Assembly (NCBI GenBank): GCA_030267565.1
Contig: BRXU01000005.1
Coordinates: forward strand, 3,475,501-3,539,500
Length of the DNA: 64,000 nt
Reading direction: 5' to 3'
Source of the DNA: Pleodorina starrii
Taxonomy: Eukaryota > Chlorophyta > Chlorophyceae > Chlamydomonadales > Volvocaceae
Made by a program: the position numbers and the translations under genes. The notes below the pieces were generated by a model that worked only from the letters and a program-made list of their open reading frames with translations, did not search any database and was not told the origin of the DNA. Position 1 is the stretch's first letter; every line of letters starts with the position of its first letter. Of the stretch, positions 20,738 to 34,000 are shown piece by piece.

Positions 20738-23700
20738 CTAGCGCGCGTGCACGTTGAGCCACACGCCGCCCTTGGGGCCGAAGGTGAGGCCGGTGGCCAT
20801 GGGCGGCGGCACGGGCTGGTGGGGTGCCACGGAGAAGGTGTAGCGGCGGAACAGAGACAGCAGCGTGGCCTTGCCGATCTGGGGGAGTGGGGAGAGGGGA
20901 CGAGGAAGAGGAGGGGCGGTGAAGAGTGTAATGCAAGAACGCACCCGGGAATCTTGTGGGGGAGGGAGGGAGGGGGATGACACGGGCCGGATGCGGGGAT
21001 GGAGGGGCCGAGATGGGAATAGGGTGATGGGGTCTGGGCAGGGTTGTTTAGGTTGAGGAGATACGTCCCCGAGAGCCGCTTATCGCAATAGCCCCCGTAG
21101 AGCCGTGGTACGCTTGCCTAGCAAACATGGAACTTGCCAAGGCCGGCTGCCAACCCCCCGGCTGCAATACGACCCGCGGGTCGCTCACCGGCTTTCGGCC
21201 GCCCCGGGCCCTTTCCCCTTCCCCCCGGCGCCCCAGACCCCCACCACACAAGAGCAAGCGCTGAATTCCACCGCCCACGTGCGCCAGAAAGGAAACACAA
21301 TAGCATTTGCCCGACTTCTCCCTGCCCGCTCGCTAAAGCCGTCTCCGTCCCTTCGCTGCGGTATTTGTTCCCCCTGCCCGTGCCGCGGTCCTCCTTTCGT
21401 GTCCTCGGCCCCCCCCCCGGTGGAACCCCCTGGAACCTCCCTTCCCCCGCCCCACCATGCTCGCCAGCTTGTGGCCCACACACATGCGCGCCCCCAGGCC
21501 GAAGCCCGACCAGGCGGCCGGGTGGGTGGGGCCGCCGCCGCCTCCGGGCCCCGTCAGGAACCTCTCGGGCATGAAGCGCTCGGGCTCGGGCCACAGCGCG
21601 GGGTCGTGGTGGACGTTGTAGTTGGGGATCGCTAGGAAGGTGCCGCTGAGAACGGGGCCCGGGGAAGAGGTGGGGGTTGAGAAAGGGCGGGGAAGGGACC
21701 AAGGGAGGAGGAGGAGTGACACGGTGTCAGGAGCACACGCCGGCGCGGAACAGCCCGGCAGGGCTGCGCAACGGAGTACAGACGGATCAATCACCATCGC
21801 CCGCGCCGCGTATCGACAGGCGCCATTCCTTTCCCTTCTTGAGTCCCCACCCCACCCCACCCCACCCCACCCCACCCCATCCCATCCCATCCCATCCCAT
21901 CCCATCCCCATTCCAGGCCAGTCTGCAAGTTGCTGCTTGGCATGCGGGGCCCTTCCCCACTCGCCTGGCGCGGCCAACTCGCGCTTCCCCACTGCGATGC
22001 CGCTGCCCCACCGGCCCCCAGGGCCCTTGTCTGCCCTGGCAACGTGCCGTACTCGCCGGCTCCCACAAAAAATACCCCATCCAATCCCAAGCTCGTCTCT
22101 GGCTAGCCTGCTCCTGGTTCGATCTAGCCTCAAATTTCCCAACCCTCCAACCTCCTTCAGCCCTCAACCACCAGCCCACTTCGGCCCGACCCGACTCGTA
22201 CCATGTTTGCCCTGCTCCCCAGATTCGTTTTACCCCGGTATTTCGTTCACTGCCGTCGCCAGAGTCGCCTTGGAGATTCTTCGATAATGTTTTTCATTCT
22301 TCCTTAACCCCCTTTTTTAATGACAATCCATAAACCCAGCACGAGCACGTAGGCGACCAGTCCGGCGAGAGGTGGCCAGCGGGTGACGATGTGGCCCAAC
22401 GGCAGATGACGACGAAACCCACACAACACACACACACAACGACACACACACACAGGACCTGCCTGGGCACCACGCGGCCGTCTGGCAGCTGGATGTCGCC
22501 CTTGGCGTGTCGGTGCATCATGGGCACAGCGGGGTACAGCCGCATCGTCTCCTTGATCACAGCCTCGGTGTAGTGCAACTGCGAGGGGAGTTGGGGCGGG
22601 AGAGAGGTGCACGGTGGGAGCTGGAAGGGCCAGGGAGGGGCGGGCCAGGGGAGTGCCGTCCGCAGGCGGCGGGGTGCGTTTGGCGTGAACTAAACGCATC
22701 TGAGCGGCAGCATGCCGGCCCAGTACTACGGTAATCACAGAGTGGAGTTTCGAGTCCGCTCGTAACTGGTCGACTCGACCAGAGATGAGCACTTGGTCCG
22801 GTTCCTTCCAGGGAGACCTCCCTTTTCGTTTGACCGTTATGAATTACTCGGAGCGACAGAAGTATTCCGGCCATCCCCGCGCAGGGAAGCGAAAGAAGGT
22901 CACGGAAGGCTGGTCGCAATCTTCAGCAAGTCATGTCACCAGTTCCCCTTCTGTAGGTTTCGTCTCTGGTTGCCACTTCCAACGCACAGACCCTAGCACG
23001 TGAGGCACGTGTCTCACAGAACCTCCTTTTCCGTCATGAACTTTCTAGAATCTTCCACTCCTCCCGCCAAATCCCACACCCCCCAGCGTTCGTCACCATT
23101 AATCCAGTGCTTGGTTGGATGCGGCCCGTCAGGAGCTGACCTTCCCCTCTTTAACTGTCTCCGTCCCCCTTCGCTACGATATCGTTTTTCTTTCCCCCGC
23201 AGCCGGCATCGCGCATGCCGCCCATGCAAGCCGAAACCCAAAAACCCACACGGGCCCCTCTTAACCCGTTCCCCCAACGCTACATTTTGAGTCTCAAATC
23301 CCACCTCGGCAAGCAGCTCCATGTCAATCTCGCGCCCGCCCATTGCGTCCACTTCGGCTGTCAGTGCGCGCTGCGCCTCCGGGTGTGTGGCCAGCAGCAG
23401 CAGCGCCAGGGATGTGGTGGTGCTGCTGGTCTCGTAGGAGGCCAGGATGAAGGTAATGCTCTGCGCAATAACCTGTTACAAGGGATTTCGAAGGGCAAAC
23501 CAACGGCAAGGGCGAAGATGGAAGGGGGGAAGGGGACAAAACTCTTGCCGTACCCTATTACTCATTTTGCGAATCCGAAAGTTTTGAAAATATGTGAATG
23601 TCGACCTTCAGCACTCTTCATGCAGGAGACGAGGTTGTATCATGGTTTCCAATCGTTCCAGTTAGCACGACTTTGAACCATTTCAAATTGAAAGGATGTG

Positions 23701-26700
23701 CAGCAGGTCACGTTGCAACCCAAATCTCTTGGACCTAGACAGCGCTTTACTATCACCTGAACAAGGCAAACATGCACATGATTGTATTAGCTGGGCTGCT
23801 TGGCTTGGCTCATGGCCCAGCACAAAGAAGGCGGAGTTTGACCAGGCACCCACAGCATCCTGTCTCCTGGCGACATAACCCTGGCGATGCCTTCACGATG
23901 GCGTGTTGCCCTATCAGACGGTAAGTTGGCCTCGTGCCTCGAACCTGCATGTGCTACCTCGTTACCTCGATGTCGCTCAGGCGATCCTGGGCGCCCGCCC
24001 CCTTGCGCTCCTCCAGCATCGCCGCCATGAAGCTCGAGGCGCTAATGCCTGAGCCAATCTCCCGGAAGGCATGGATGCCGAGGGGTAGGGCGCCATCGCT
24101 GCCGGCGCGCGAGACAGCAGCAGCGACCTTGCCGTTGGTCGCATGGCACGTGGCCTGCACCTTCACAGCATCCGCCGGGACCGCCTCCGCCCCCCCGTGA
24201 CCCCTGTGCTTAGCCTCCGCCCACTGCGCCATCAGCTGACGGCTGATGGCGGCCATGGTGGAACGGCAGGCCATAACGCGGCGCTGGTTCTTGTCCGGCA
24301 GGTGAGCCGCCATCCAGCGGATCGCGGGGGCCAGGGACGGGAACGCCATCTAGGACGGCATGCATCGATTGAGGAAGGTGGGGAAAGACGGGGCACATGG
24401 CGGACAGGAGGGTGGACAGGGCGTCGGTGGGGCTGACGGCTCAAGACGACGAACATGCGGCATGCTGCGTCATTTAAATTCGGGGCAGTGCAGTGTACGA
24501 TCCATCTGTGGGACCACAGAGCGTGGTACCATTACCCGCTACAATCGAAATCCTCCGGAACGCAAGAGATCCCCGGGGAGCAAATTGCCACAACAGCACC
24601 GCTGACGCTCGCAAGCCCCTGAGAAGCGCAGTATGTATGTGCGGGGCGGCATCACGCACAGAGCGCGGTGCGGCAAGGTACTGGCATACTTGCCGTACCT
24701 GGATTGGCAGGTAGACAGTGGCGTTATCCATCCTAAAGGTCTCGAAAACCTCCCGGGAGACGCGGGCAAGATGAGCGCCGATGCCGCCACCGCTGGTGGC
24801 GGCGGCGCCGGCGCCGGCGTGGCACTCGTTTGTCCGCGGCTCCGCCGCCGCGTCCTCGAAGTCCACCTCAAAGTCAACCCTGAATGAAGGGACCGCAGAA
24901 GTAGAAGGATGGGGCCGAGGAAGGCAGGGTGCGTGCGGGCAGGATGCGTAAGAGCCGGGAGCTGCGAAGCACCCAACCTTGAAACATCATACGATACCGA
25001 CCAAGGAATCTGTCTTTCTGTCATGGTACCGGTACCCGTCTGGTAAACGTTGTTCTGGTACGGGTACTTGGAAAGCGTCATCCGATGATAGCGATATAGC
25101 GAGTGCAGGAGTGGCCGTGTCACCACCAGAGCAGATAGGCACAAGACGGGGCGGTCGATCGATTGGGCCGCGGCATCACGTGCCGTCGACGCCAGTGCTG
25201 TCATCGGCACATGCGTGAATTGATTTTCAATGGCGGACCCAAATGGGCCGCTGCCCCCCGAGCAGCGGCAGCCCTGTGCGCCGTCCTGCCCCCCGCGCCC
25301 CACCCGTACGCCAGCTCCCCGGTGATTGCCAGCATGAGGTCCCCCACCGCCTTCTGGGCGTCCAGTGGTGGCTGACCCGAGGTGGCGGAGGCGGCGGTGT
25401 AGCGGGCCAGGGAGGGCACGAAGCGGCCCAGCACGCGGCGGATGACGGGGAGATGCGCAGACAGGCTGAGGAATGCGGAGAAAGGAGGCAGGGCAGCGGG
25501 AGGGCGACGAGGGAGAGGGCAGCAGTCGTTTCAGGTGACGTGAGAATTTGTCGGGAACAGAGCTGCGGGGCAGCCGCATCTCAGAACCTACGTTCTCTGC
25601 CCCCGGCCCCGGAAACATTAGTCCCGTCTCCGGCTGCTGGCCCAAATGCCGCGCCCACGTACGCATCTGCCCACAAATATACTTGCGGGAGGGCCTCGGC
25701 TCCTCCTGACAAAACTCAGGTAGCTCAGTAATGAAGCTCTTGACCCAGCTGTTGTCGGCCACCAGCCCACAACCGCCCAATTGCCAACCAAGCACCGGCA
25801 CCAGCGCCCGCCCCTTCTCGCCCTTGATCTCGTATCGCAATTTCAGGTCCTTGGTATATAACCCCTCCTTGTTGACGGCCGAGGGCCGACCCCTCACCTG
25901 GCGGGGTGAATGATGGCCATCTCGAAGACGCGGCGGCCGCGGCGCCAGGGCTCACCGCTGCGAGGGGAACCCGGCGGTGGAGGCGGGTGTAATTAGAACG
26001 GCCCGGGGCGAGGGAATGCAACGCAGTTACCTGGAATATTACCTGATGATTACCTGATATCTCCAGCCGAAAAAAGCGCGCGGCCGCGTCGCCGCCAACC
26101 AACCCCAAAAAAACGGACTGGCACACGACAGCACAAGACCAACATAGACACACAGGCGGGGGGAGGTTTGGCAAAGCACAAGCGGGAAGCTGGGAACACT
26201 GTAAAACAATCAATGTAAGTGGGAAGAGAGGACGGACCGGCAGCGTGGCGGGATGGGGTGGTTGCAGGGTCACAAGGCTAAGAGAAGGACATCAGAGACC
26301 GTGGGGAACGAAGCTGGGTCGGGTGTTCTGAAATGCTGACATGTGGCCATCTGGGCAGGTAGCGTTTGTTGAATACGCCTACAGGGCTCCTGTTTGAACC
26401 GGAACGACGGCTGACGGTGCGCAGCCACATCATTTCCTTAGTGGTTGTGCTCAGTCGATGCCGCCCTCGTTTGTTTCCCCGAAAGAGGCGGCGGCCCGAG
26501 AGGTTGGCCGTCAGTGGACGAACAGGGCGCCCGTTGGGTGGTATTGAAATGCCGTGTGGCAGTCCTACAGATTCCGCATCTCAACAGCACAGCGTTTATA
26601 CCGACCGATTCTCGTCCTGACGTCGGCGGTCCCTGGCCCGCTTGCGAAATGCACGGGGCCAGAACCATGAAGCCAACGCCCCCCTTTGATCAACAAACCG

Positions 26701-28640
26701 GACAAGGTAAAGCCCCCGTACCACCCGACCGCGCCCGCGCCCGATCCCCTGTCTCCTGTTAGCCCCGTTGCCCCTCCGACCCAGCCATACGGCACACTTA
26801 CTGCGCGAAGAAGGCGCTGGCCAGCTCGATCTCGCGATTCTCGCCGACAAGCACATCCAGGTAGGAAGCCAGCTCAATGGCCCGGGCGGTGGACTGACAG
26901 GCCAGCTTGCTGGGGGGGCGTGTGTGGGGTTGCATGGGAGGAGCATGTTATACGTATGTAGGGGGCGAAAAGGGACTGGGGTCAGGGAGAACCAGAGAAG
27001 GAGGTCTTTTTGCACCCTGCCAATCAAAGATGGGCACGAAGCCTTGTGAAACGCACTCAGGAGTCCATAATTGTAGTAGCATATCCAGAACGCAAATGGC
27101 GAAGCCCATTAGCTGCTGCTACCGAAGATGTCGGAACTATAGAGAAATTGGTTTTGGAAGTCTAATGTGGGGTTCACCAGTCCCCACCCGCCCAGCCACC
27201 CATCTCCCCCCTGGTGCCCCACCGGCCACTCACCGCACCAGGTCGGGGTCGCTGATCACCAGCCACGGCCGCGTGCCGAACCAAACCTGAGCGAAGGAGG
27301 AAGGCAGGTAGGGGCAAACGGGGGCGGGGATGCAGGGGGAGGGGCACACGGTTGGGAGGGAAGGAGCACCGTTGCGGGTGTTGAGATGCAGCGAGGGACC
27401 GTTCGCGTTCCAAAAAGGCGCGGCGCGCACCGCGTGGCACAGCCTATGAGTGTCTCGTGTGCGGCGGCTTGATGGCGGGTGAAGAGGGCCCCCGAGGTGG
27501 GAGGGAGGGTGGCAGTGACGTGCGCCGACGGACTTTCGGTGTGTCGCACAGCGCGGCCTGGGTGTGCAGCGAACCAGCGATGCGCGCTTGTGAAGAATAG
27601 GATCATTGCCTAACTGTGAAGCAAACGCCGTTTGCGCGCTTGTCGAGCTTTCCGCTTCCCAATGCACAGAACGCCTACTCGACTCGTGAGAACAAAAGCC
27701 TGCGGCAGGTGGAAAGCTCGCCCAGCTCACGCGGGCCGCCGTACTGTACCTTGCAGACTGCTCCGTACTTCCTGGAGACGTGGGCGAGGTAGGGGGTGGT
27801 GTCCATGGCCGTGATTTCGGGAAGGTTGCCCACGAAGGGAAGGCCGATCGGACCTGTGTACGGCCCGAAGGAACGGCAACAGAGCGCACGAGGTTGACAG
27901 CGGAGCCGGCTTTGGAGATGATGCAGCTGAGTTTGCAATGCGGTTCGTATTATCTTATAGCTCACTGGCTCTGGCGCGGGCCCAGCGCAGCGTAGCCAAC
28001 AGGACTGCCCAGAGCGTCCCTTCAGCTCCCGATGCGCAGCCCGCTGCGCACGATACGAGCGGTACGGCAATGACGCTGTGGTCACTCGCTCGTCTCACCC
28101 ACCCGGGAAGTGCCGGTACCGCCATCGGCGCAGCGGGTAGAAACCCAGCCAGCAGAGAAAGCCGACCTGCAAGACAAGGGATTGTGGGGAGGGGGAGGGG
28201 GAAGTGGCGGCCGTGGACGTCAGGCGGCAACCGAACTGCCGTTGATGGCAACCGTTAGATCGCAGCGGGGCGAGGCGGCGGTCCAGGCGCGCGCGGTTTT
28301 CACGGTTTGAAATGATGGTGGGGCCGAAGCGGCCCGTATGGAAGCAACCTGTCAGGTTGCGGCGCGCCGGGCCAAGACACCGCGGTCAGCCGCCTTGCCA
28401 TGGGAGGTGCAGCGCAGCGCGCCCACACTCGCAAAGACGCACCAAAGCTACCAAGGCTATGGGAGCTTGGCAGCCGCGCTGTGTCGCCGGCGGGCCGACA
28501 GCCCCCTGCGGCGCGGCACACAGGCGGGCGGGGACTCTGCGAACTCGCGCGCGCGCTCTCCTTTCTCTTACCGCGGCACCCAGGAGGAGCGCCAGCGCCG
28601 CGAGAGGCGTGCGAACGAACTCAAGCAGAAGCGCGACCAT
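20738..28640 (-). CDS. Cytochrome P450, tandem copy 1
   Basis: Thirteen exons on the minus strand: 28640-28572, 28166-28103, 27853-27750, 27286-27234, 26909-26802, 25957-25898, 25465-25304, 24879-24699, 24349-23966, 23472-23305, 22578-22463, 21645-21456, 20878-20738. They encode 599 residues. A hydrophobic N-terminal anchor (VALLLEFVRTPLAALALLLG) precedes the proline hinge HFPGPIGLPFVGNLP, so the enzyme should sit on the ER or a plastid membrane. Hallmarks are all present: C-helix W137-x3-R141, I-helix ASYETS (406-411), K-helix E461TMR464, PERF (516-519) and haem loop FGLGARMCVG with ligand Cys545. It is a haem-thiolate monooxygenase; the substrate is unknown. The hinge and overall pattern recall the CYP711/CYP3-type clan, which is a tentative placement. 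Intron 11 uses a GC donor (CCCAG|GCAGG) where copy 2 has GT. Exon 9 is 45 nt longer than in copy 2. Confidence 0.95.
21330..21372 (+). repeat. Dispersed motif B in the last intron of P450 copy 1
   Basis: GCTAAAGCCGTCTCCGTCCC then TTCGCTGCGGTAT closely matches copies in other introns of the window, at 58106-58152, 59049-59100 and 59650-59690 (+), and 55652-55690 and 56027-56070 (-). A weaker copy lies near 23153 in intron 10. Confidence 0.75.
21849..21906. repeat. CCCAC/CCCAT pentanucleotide repeat
   Basis: A tandem CCCAC block turns into a CCCAT block, about 11 units in all, inside intron 11 of P450 copy 1. Confidence 0.9.
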
Positions 28641-31028
28641 GAGTGGTGTAGGCGAGGCGCGGCAGGGACGGGCGCGTCTTAATGTGGCTACCGTATCCAG
28701 CTACCTGTCGCAGTAGTAGCAGCACGGCGTTCGTTTCCGGCGCGGCAAATTGTGTTGCGCATATAGTTTGTGATGTGAGTTGTCAATCGGAGTGAGCGGG
28801 GGCGGAAACGCCAGGGCTCAAGGGGGGCCAGCGGCGCGGGTCGAGCAGCCGTCGAGCGCGGGGGCGTAACCTGCCTGACCATGCGTAAACCACCCCGCCG
28901 ACCGAGGCCCGGCGGTTGCGTCCGCGTGTGCCAAGTGTACACCGCGGGCGTCAAGTCATGGGATTCTGGGGCATCAGATGCTGCGGTGAATTTGCACGTG
29001 CATTATCGGGAGTCGCGAGGACTTGCGCCGGGCGAAGGCAGTTGGCGCCGGGCCGCCTCGCGAGGGCAACCTTGTTGATGCGAAAGACAGTTATTGCGGC
29101 TTTGCATTGCTTGCGGACTGCTCGTCTGAACGCCTTTGGGCATGTCAGCATGTGCGTCGCAAACAGCATACCGTATGCACAGCCTGCACATATTGCTACA
29201 GCCTCCGGGAGAACGAGCCGACTGGACCTTGCTTCTCACGGTATCAAACAGCAATTATCCCTTATGAAGCCGTCTTGGTGCTGACTGACACCCGTAGCGT
29301 TTGCCGACGAGTCGTCAGCCCGGCACGGCCATTCTTTCCAAGAGAAAATCGGCAAGGCGCTTCTGCAACCCTTAACTGCGATAGAACGTCTGCATATTTT
29401 TACTTTTAACGGGTTTTGTGATGCTGCTGAGCTTGCGGGTGACGGGGTGAGGGTATTTGTCAGGCAATTTGCTTTCCTAACCGTCTGCGTCAGCCCCAAC
29501 CACGTGGGACAACGTTCAACCTCGCCGCTCAGGGCCCGCCACGGGAGCCACAGTAGGACCGCGTTGTTCCCACTGATGCGCAGTAGGAAGGCATGTCGCC
29601 GCCTAGCCCTCACTCGGCTTACTGCCTCCGTTGGGGTTTGCGCAAATATACAGATACAGCAGTTTCAATGGGTGGATGCCCAAAGGTGCTGACGCCCCTC
29701 CGTGAGAACAGATCCATCCAGGGGTGAAGCCGCAAGTCAGAGTGCGTCTTCCATTTTGAAACTTTTCGAATGCGTACGGCACGGGAGCGAACCAGGCCGC
29801 AGCTGCCTGCCCTGTCCCCGAGCTGCCTAACTTCATGGCGACGCAGCTCATAGACGGAGTGCGCACAGTAACAGCCAAAACTGTCGTTACGTGATGTGCC
29901 ATGTGCCAGATGCGCCAACAGGCGGTGTTGGCAGGACTAGCCAGCCTCAGCGTCCCCACTCGAACGCAACCGGATTGCGGGTCCACAGAGTCTTGCAGCT
30001 TCGCACCACGAAGATGTGTCCATATCCTCTGTAGAGTTATCGCAGGACACGAACACAGCCTACGTAACACGAATCACAACAATGCACTCGCTTTCAGACA
30101 ACGAGTTAAGCATCTGGGAGCAGCTGCTAGTCGCTTACTGCGGCTTTGCCACGATTGCAGCTTCCACTGTCAACCAAGCAGTTTCTAGGTATCACTCCCA
30201 CTGGTCCAACCCCGCTGAACTACCCTCAAATCCCCAAATGCGCAACCCTCGCCAGAACCCACCTGCGATCAAACCGTGCTAGTGGCTGGCAGCCGCTGGC
30301 TACATCGTCATCACCGCTGCCTACTCATAGCAGCTTGCCTGCCAACGAATCCGGACTTTGTGCAAGATGCGCGAGACGCCACTCGACACAGCAAGTAACA
30401 AAACACACTGCCGACGGGAGGCGAAGCGTCATCTACCACTGTAACTAAACGGTTTGCCCGAGATCCCCATCCGATTCTTCGCAGGCACCCTTTCCGTCGT
30501 GGGGCGCCTGCTGGCCAAGGATAGTGCCGCCGAACCAAGCTCGCACGCGCAGCGGTGCCGTCCCAAATAGCCATCCATTGCTGATTTTACGACAAGATAC
30601 GAGAAGGATTCAGCTGAACTGCAGCTGCTGTAAGGCTACGAGAGGACCTCGGCTCAAACAAACGGTGCTACGAGACAATCTCACACAAAACTGCTGTACA
30701 ATGCCGTGCTCATTGCACAGAACAATCGCGACGCTGGCCGCAGGGCCACATGCCCCGTGCTGACGGAGCAGCACGTAGCCCAATCAACACAGCACGGAAA
30801 GGTGCAAAACCTTCACTGACGCGCGACACGCGGCCTTACACGCGGGCTCTGTAGAATGAGGCCGCCTGGTCTCAGGCGAGCAACGATTGCGCAGCATAGC
30901 GCCTGGAGATCGGCGCCGTGTCCCAACTGCGCTGCCTCCCTAGCCCCAGCGCACAGCGCGGTGTTCTCTTGTGTTGCGTGCACCGCCCTGCATATCACGG
31001 CCTGAATATAGACCGGCGGGCCTCCTCT
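28641..31028. other. Intergenic region between tandem P450 genes
   Basis: This 2.4-kb interval holds the promoter of copy 1 and the 3' flank of copy 2. Base composition is less GC-rich than in the genes, especially 29380-30480. Open frames are short and unrecognised on both strands, so no gene is called. Confidence 0.5.
30836..30840 (-). terminator. TGTAA polyadenylation signal of P450 copy 2
   Basis: TGTAA on the minus strand lies about 190 nt beyond the stop codon of copy 2, at a spacing usual for chlorophyte 3' UTRs. Confidence 0.5.
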
Positions 31029-34000
31029 CTAGCGCGCGTGCACGTTGAGCCACACGCCGCCCTTGGGGCCGAAGGTGAGGCCCGTGGCCATGGGCGGCGG
31101 CACGGGCTGGTGGGGTGCCACGGAGAAGGTGTAGCGGCGGAACAGAGACAGCAGCGTGGCCTTGCCGATCTGGGGGAGTGGGGCAGAAGGTGGGGCCCCC
31201 GGGAAGACGCGCAAGCCAACGAAACGAGTGGGGTCTGGGAATTAAGCTTTATGCATAGTCGAGCCGGGGATCATGGTCGGTTTATGCTGGTTTGATTGGC
31301 TGCCGCTCGCATGGCGGACGAGTCGGTCCAAGGGCGCTGACGGGGCCTGCGCGTGGGTTGGGCTCGAGAACGAATGTGCGCTTGCGCCGGGACCGTTGGG
31401 GTTGCTGGGAAGGTCGGGGCGATAGCACACGTGTAGGTCTTGAGCCCACTGTAACACGTGGTTTGTCGGTCCCCAGCAGAAATGAAAAATCCCCTCGTGC
31501 ATTAGGTCCATGCGCTTCTCGAGAGGGTTGGTCCCTGGAACCTCCCTTCCCCCGCCCCACCATGCTCGCCAGCTTGTGGCCCACACACATGCGCGCCCCC
31601 AGGCCGAAGCCCGACCAGGCGGCCGGGTGGGTGGGGCCGCCGCCGCCTCCGGGCCCGGTCAGGAACCTCTCGGGCACGAAGCGCTCGGGCTCGGGCCACA
31701 GCGCGGGGTCGTGGTGGAGATTGTAGCTGGACAGGGCCAGGAAGGTGCCGCTGAGAGGGGAGAGAGGAAGACATGATTTGAGAAAGGGAGGGCGGGGAAA
31801 CGGATTGGAGGATCACGGGCGGGGTTGAGGAGATGGCTCACCCGGTTTCGAGGAGTGCGCCGGTTGAGATTCAAGAGCATGGGCAGGGGCACGGCACCGG
31901 GAACCCAACCCAAACCAAGACTTACTCGGGCACCACGCGGCCGTCTGGCAGCTTGATGTCTCCCTTGGCGTGCCGGTGAAGCACATTGACGGGCGGATAC
32001 AGCCGCATCGTCTCCTTGATCACAGCCTCCGTGTACGGCAACTGCGTGTACGATTTGTGCATCCATGCATGAAACAAAACAGGTGAGCACACAGTGGAGC
32101 GCGGCATCAATGGCACGGTGCGGGATTCTGTGTGCTCGCCGCCAAGGTGCTGTTCTAGTACCGTACCACCGCAGACTGCCTGCCTGCCTGACTGACCTTG
32201 TCCGTGCATCCGAACGGGCGTGGCGGCGGAGGCAAAACATCTGGCGGGTTGGTGCCCGTTGACAATGGTCTCGTTGGCAGCGTCGGGCCTAATGCATTCA
32301 GCTGTGGTGCGTCCCTCCTCCGCTCCTGTCCGGCGGCCGTCTACCAGTACTTGAGCGGCCCTGCCGCTAAACGCACCCGCCCGCCCGCCGTCAGCCCCCC
32401 AAACCGGCCCATGGCTCCCCCTCAACGCCCCCCGTTCCCCCTGTGGCTCCCACTCCCACCTCGGCCAGCAGCTCCATGTCAATCTCGCGCCCCTCCGTTG
32501 CGTCCACCTCGGCCAACAGTGCGCGCTGCGCCTCCGGGTGTGTGGCCAGCAGCAGCAGCGCCAGGGATGTGGTGGTGCTGCTGGTCTCGTAGGAGGCCAG
32601 GATGAAGGTGGAGCTCTGAGCGATCACCTGAGTGGCAACGGATCCATCGCAGTGCTGGAAATGGTACATCCGAGTGCCACATGGACTGGCTGCCCTTGGC
32701 TGGGTCACCAATTTCCCCAACGTCGCACAACGCCACGCCTCTCACAAGCAAAAATAGGACTTGATCAGACCACGGCACGCCCTCAAAGCCTCAAGAAGGC
32801 CCATCCAGCTTCCCCCTCACCTCCTTGTCGCTCAGTCGGTCCTGCGCGCCCGCCCCCTTGCGGTCCTCCAGCATCCCTGCCATGAAGCTCGAGGCGGCAA
32901 TCTCAGAACCCAGCTCACGGAAGGCGCGAATGGCGTTGACCGCTTTGCCGTTGGTCGCCTCGTCAGCCTTGAACCCATTCGCGACCGCCTCGCCAGCGGC
33001 CGCGCGATCCCTCTGCTGCTTGGCGCTCACTCCCTGCGTCATCAGCTGGCGGCTGACGGCGGCCAAATCGGAGTTGACGCCCATGCAGCGGCGCTGGTTG
33101 GCGTCCGGCAGGAGGTCGGCCAGCCAGCGGATGGCGGGCGCCAGGGAGGGAAACATCAGCTGCGGAGCGGGCCGTACAAGGGCGCGGGGCATGGAGAACA
33201 TGGAGGGCGCGGGGCAGGGGAGGGAGGGAGTGCGCTCAGCTGGCGCCAGATGGCACCGTGGCGCAGGAACAAGGGGACTGCAAAGGGGGCTAGGATGCGG
33301 CGATTCGGGCAGACGAGCAGGGCCGGAAGTTGGCCGGGCTTTGGATCAAGGCGAAGGCCGCGCGGTTCCGGCGGCAGCGGCCGGCTGTGTCCCGGATGCG
33401 GTCATTAGCCGGGTTCGGGCCTTTTTCCGCCCTGCCTTCAGCCACACATTCAGGAATTGTTTCCTCTCGTGTAGTGCGTGGCACCTCTTGCAACGGCGCG
33501 TCGTCTACGGTGCAAACAACCCCGCAACCGGACGCACCTGCAGCGCCAGATACGCCGACGCATTCTCCAGCTGGATCACCGTGAATACCTCCCTGGAGAT
33601 GCGCGCCAGGTGCGCGCCAACGCGTCCGCCGGCGGCCTGCTTGGAGGCATCCTCCGGGCAGCCGCCCTGCGGCGCCCCCTCGGCCTCAAAGTCCACCTCA
33701 AAATCAACCCTGTGTGCGTGGGGAGGTAGGCGAGGGGAGGTAGATGAGGGAGGCAATAAAAGTCCGAAGAGGGAGGGAGAGTGTCTTGGTGAGCAGGGCA
33801 GAGCTCAGGTGGGAGACTGGGGGCTTTGCGCAGCAGCCAATCCGGAGGAAAGGGACAGACCTAGCGGCCCGGGCAGGCCGTGCATGCAGAGCGAACGGTG
33901 CGTTGCGATGCTGGACAGGTGGTATCGCATCTGGACCGCTGCATGGCCTGAAGTAAGAACAATGAAGGGACCAGGCGCTGCATTGGCGGCCGGTCGATGC

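Noticed and set aside
24539..25897. 452-codon minus-strand frame in P450 copy 1
   Set aside because: It runs through three introns and clashes in frame with the exons supported by the second copy; only the phase-checked exons were kept.
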